DNA from: Butyrivibrio sp. | Lineage (GTDB): Bacteria; Bacillota_A; Clostridia; Lachnospirales; Lachnospiraceae | Direction of reading: 5' to 3' | DNA: 23,794 bases | Assembly: GCF_024699075.1 (NCBI RefSeq) | Contig: NZ_JAILQF010000064.1 | Span: 1 to 23,794 of the forward strand | In this document: positions 23,627 through 23,794 of the stretch, piece by piece | Position numbering within the stretch: the stretch's first letter is position 1 | Layout: every line of letters begins with the position of its first letter | Made by a program: the position numbers and the translations under genes | The notes under the pieces: generated by a model | Databases searched by the model: none | Seen by the model: only the letters and a program-made list of their open reading frames with translations | Told to the model about the DNA's origin: nothing

Positions 23627-23794
23627 ATGGCTGATGAATCAAATGCTAAATACAATGATCTTATAAGTGTCATAATTCCTGTTTATAACGATAAGCGTTT
23701 TTTGCCAGAGTGTCTTCAGTCACTTCATAATCAGATACATTCCAATCTTCAGATAATACTGATAGATGACGGGTCTACGGATAAGACATCCTCA
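23627..23794 (+). CDS. family 2 glycosyltransferase, N-terminal part (runs off the window)
   Basis: The 56 visible codons read MADESNAKYNDLISVIIPVY then ...LPECLQSLHNQ and IILIDDGSTDKT. SVIIPVYN and IDDGSTD are the nucleotide-sugar binding motifs of GT-A fold family 2 glycosyltransferases, which add sugars in cell-surface polysaccharide or glycolipid synthesis. The acceptor cannot be told from this part. CAGAGGT (23613-23619) is the ribosome binding site. The DxD and catalytic regions lie beyond the right edge. Confidence 0.88.
   Translation, partial: MADESNAKYNDLISVIIPVYNDKRFLPECLQSLHNQIHSNLQIILIDDGSTDKTSS

Overview
The window looks like a low-G+C Lachnospiraceae chromosome, most likely Butyrivibrio or Pseudobutyrivibrio. 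The evidence is AT-rich spacers, strong GGAGG-type ribosome binding sites, a short HisG paired with HisZ, Gram-positive RecU, and a radical SAM/DUF2344/RNase G cluster. The genus is inferred from protein flavour only. Almost every gene is housekeeping. No tRNA, rRNA, CRISPR array, phage module or insertion sequence was seen.

Layout. Bases 1-164 do not belong with what follows: they read as the first codons of a nitronate monooxygenase/FabK-like gene and run directly into the last ~270 codons of recG at about 162-167. Next come a DegV lipid-binding protein, a type II topoisomerase pair (parE/parC by its missing GyrA box), and rsmD-coaD plus a coiled-coil protein ending at a strong terminator (8307-8336). 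A secreted amidase, an RsuA-type pseudouridine synthase, a two-span membrane protein, an RluA-family pseudouridine synthase and recU follow. A histidine cluster, hisZ-hisG-hisD-hisB-hisIE plus a 112-residue unknown (12808-18390), is driven by a near-consensus promoter with a palindromic operator candidate in its leader. hisC, hisH, hisA and hisF are absent. A radical SAM (TIGR03960), a DUF2344 protein and RNase G form the next unit (18502-22669). A membrane GGDEF-family gene runs on the minus strand, convergent with RNase G, and a family 2 glycosyltransferase starts at the right edge.

How the genes work together. DNA topology and repair (recG, parE/parC, recU), ribosomal RNA modification and decay (rsmD, rsuA, RluA-like, RNase G), CoA synthesis (coaD), wall remodelling (amidase) and histidine synthesis are the themes.

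Most notable: (i) rng and the convergent GGDEF gene end inside one 28-bp perfect palindrome, so both proteins end in Lys-Glu-Thr and both use the same terminator; (ii) a HisF/HisA-like domain, apparently catalytically dead, is fused in front of HisIE; (iii) the 3' end of rsuA is duplicated in tandem; (iv) 49-bp tandem repeats lie between parE and parC; (v) a chimeric junction sits at the left edge. I did not find a convincing wholly new system.
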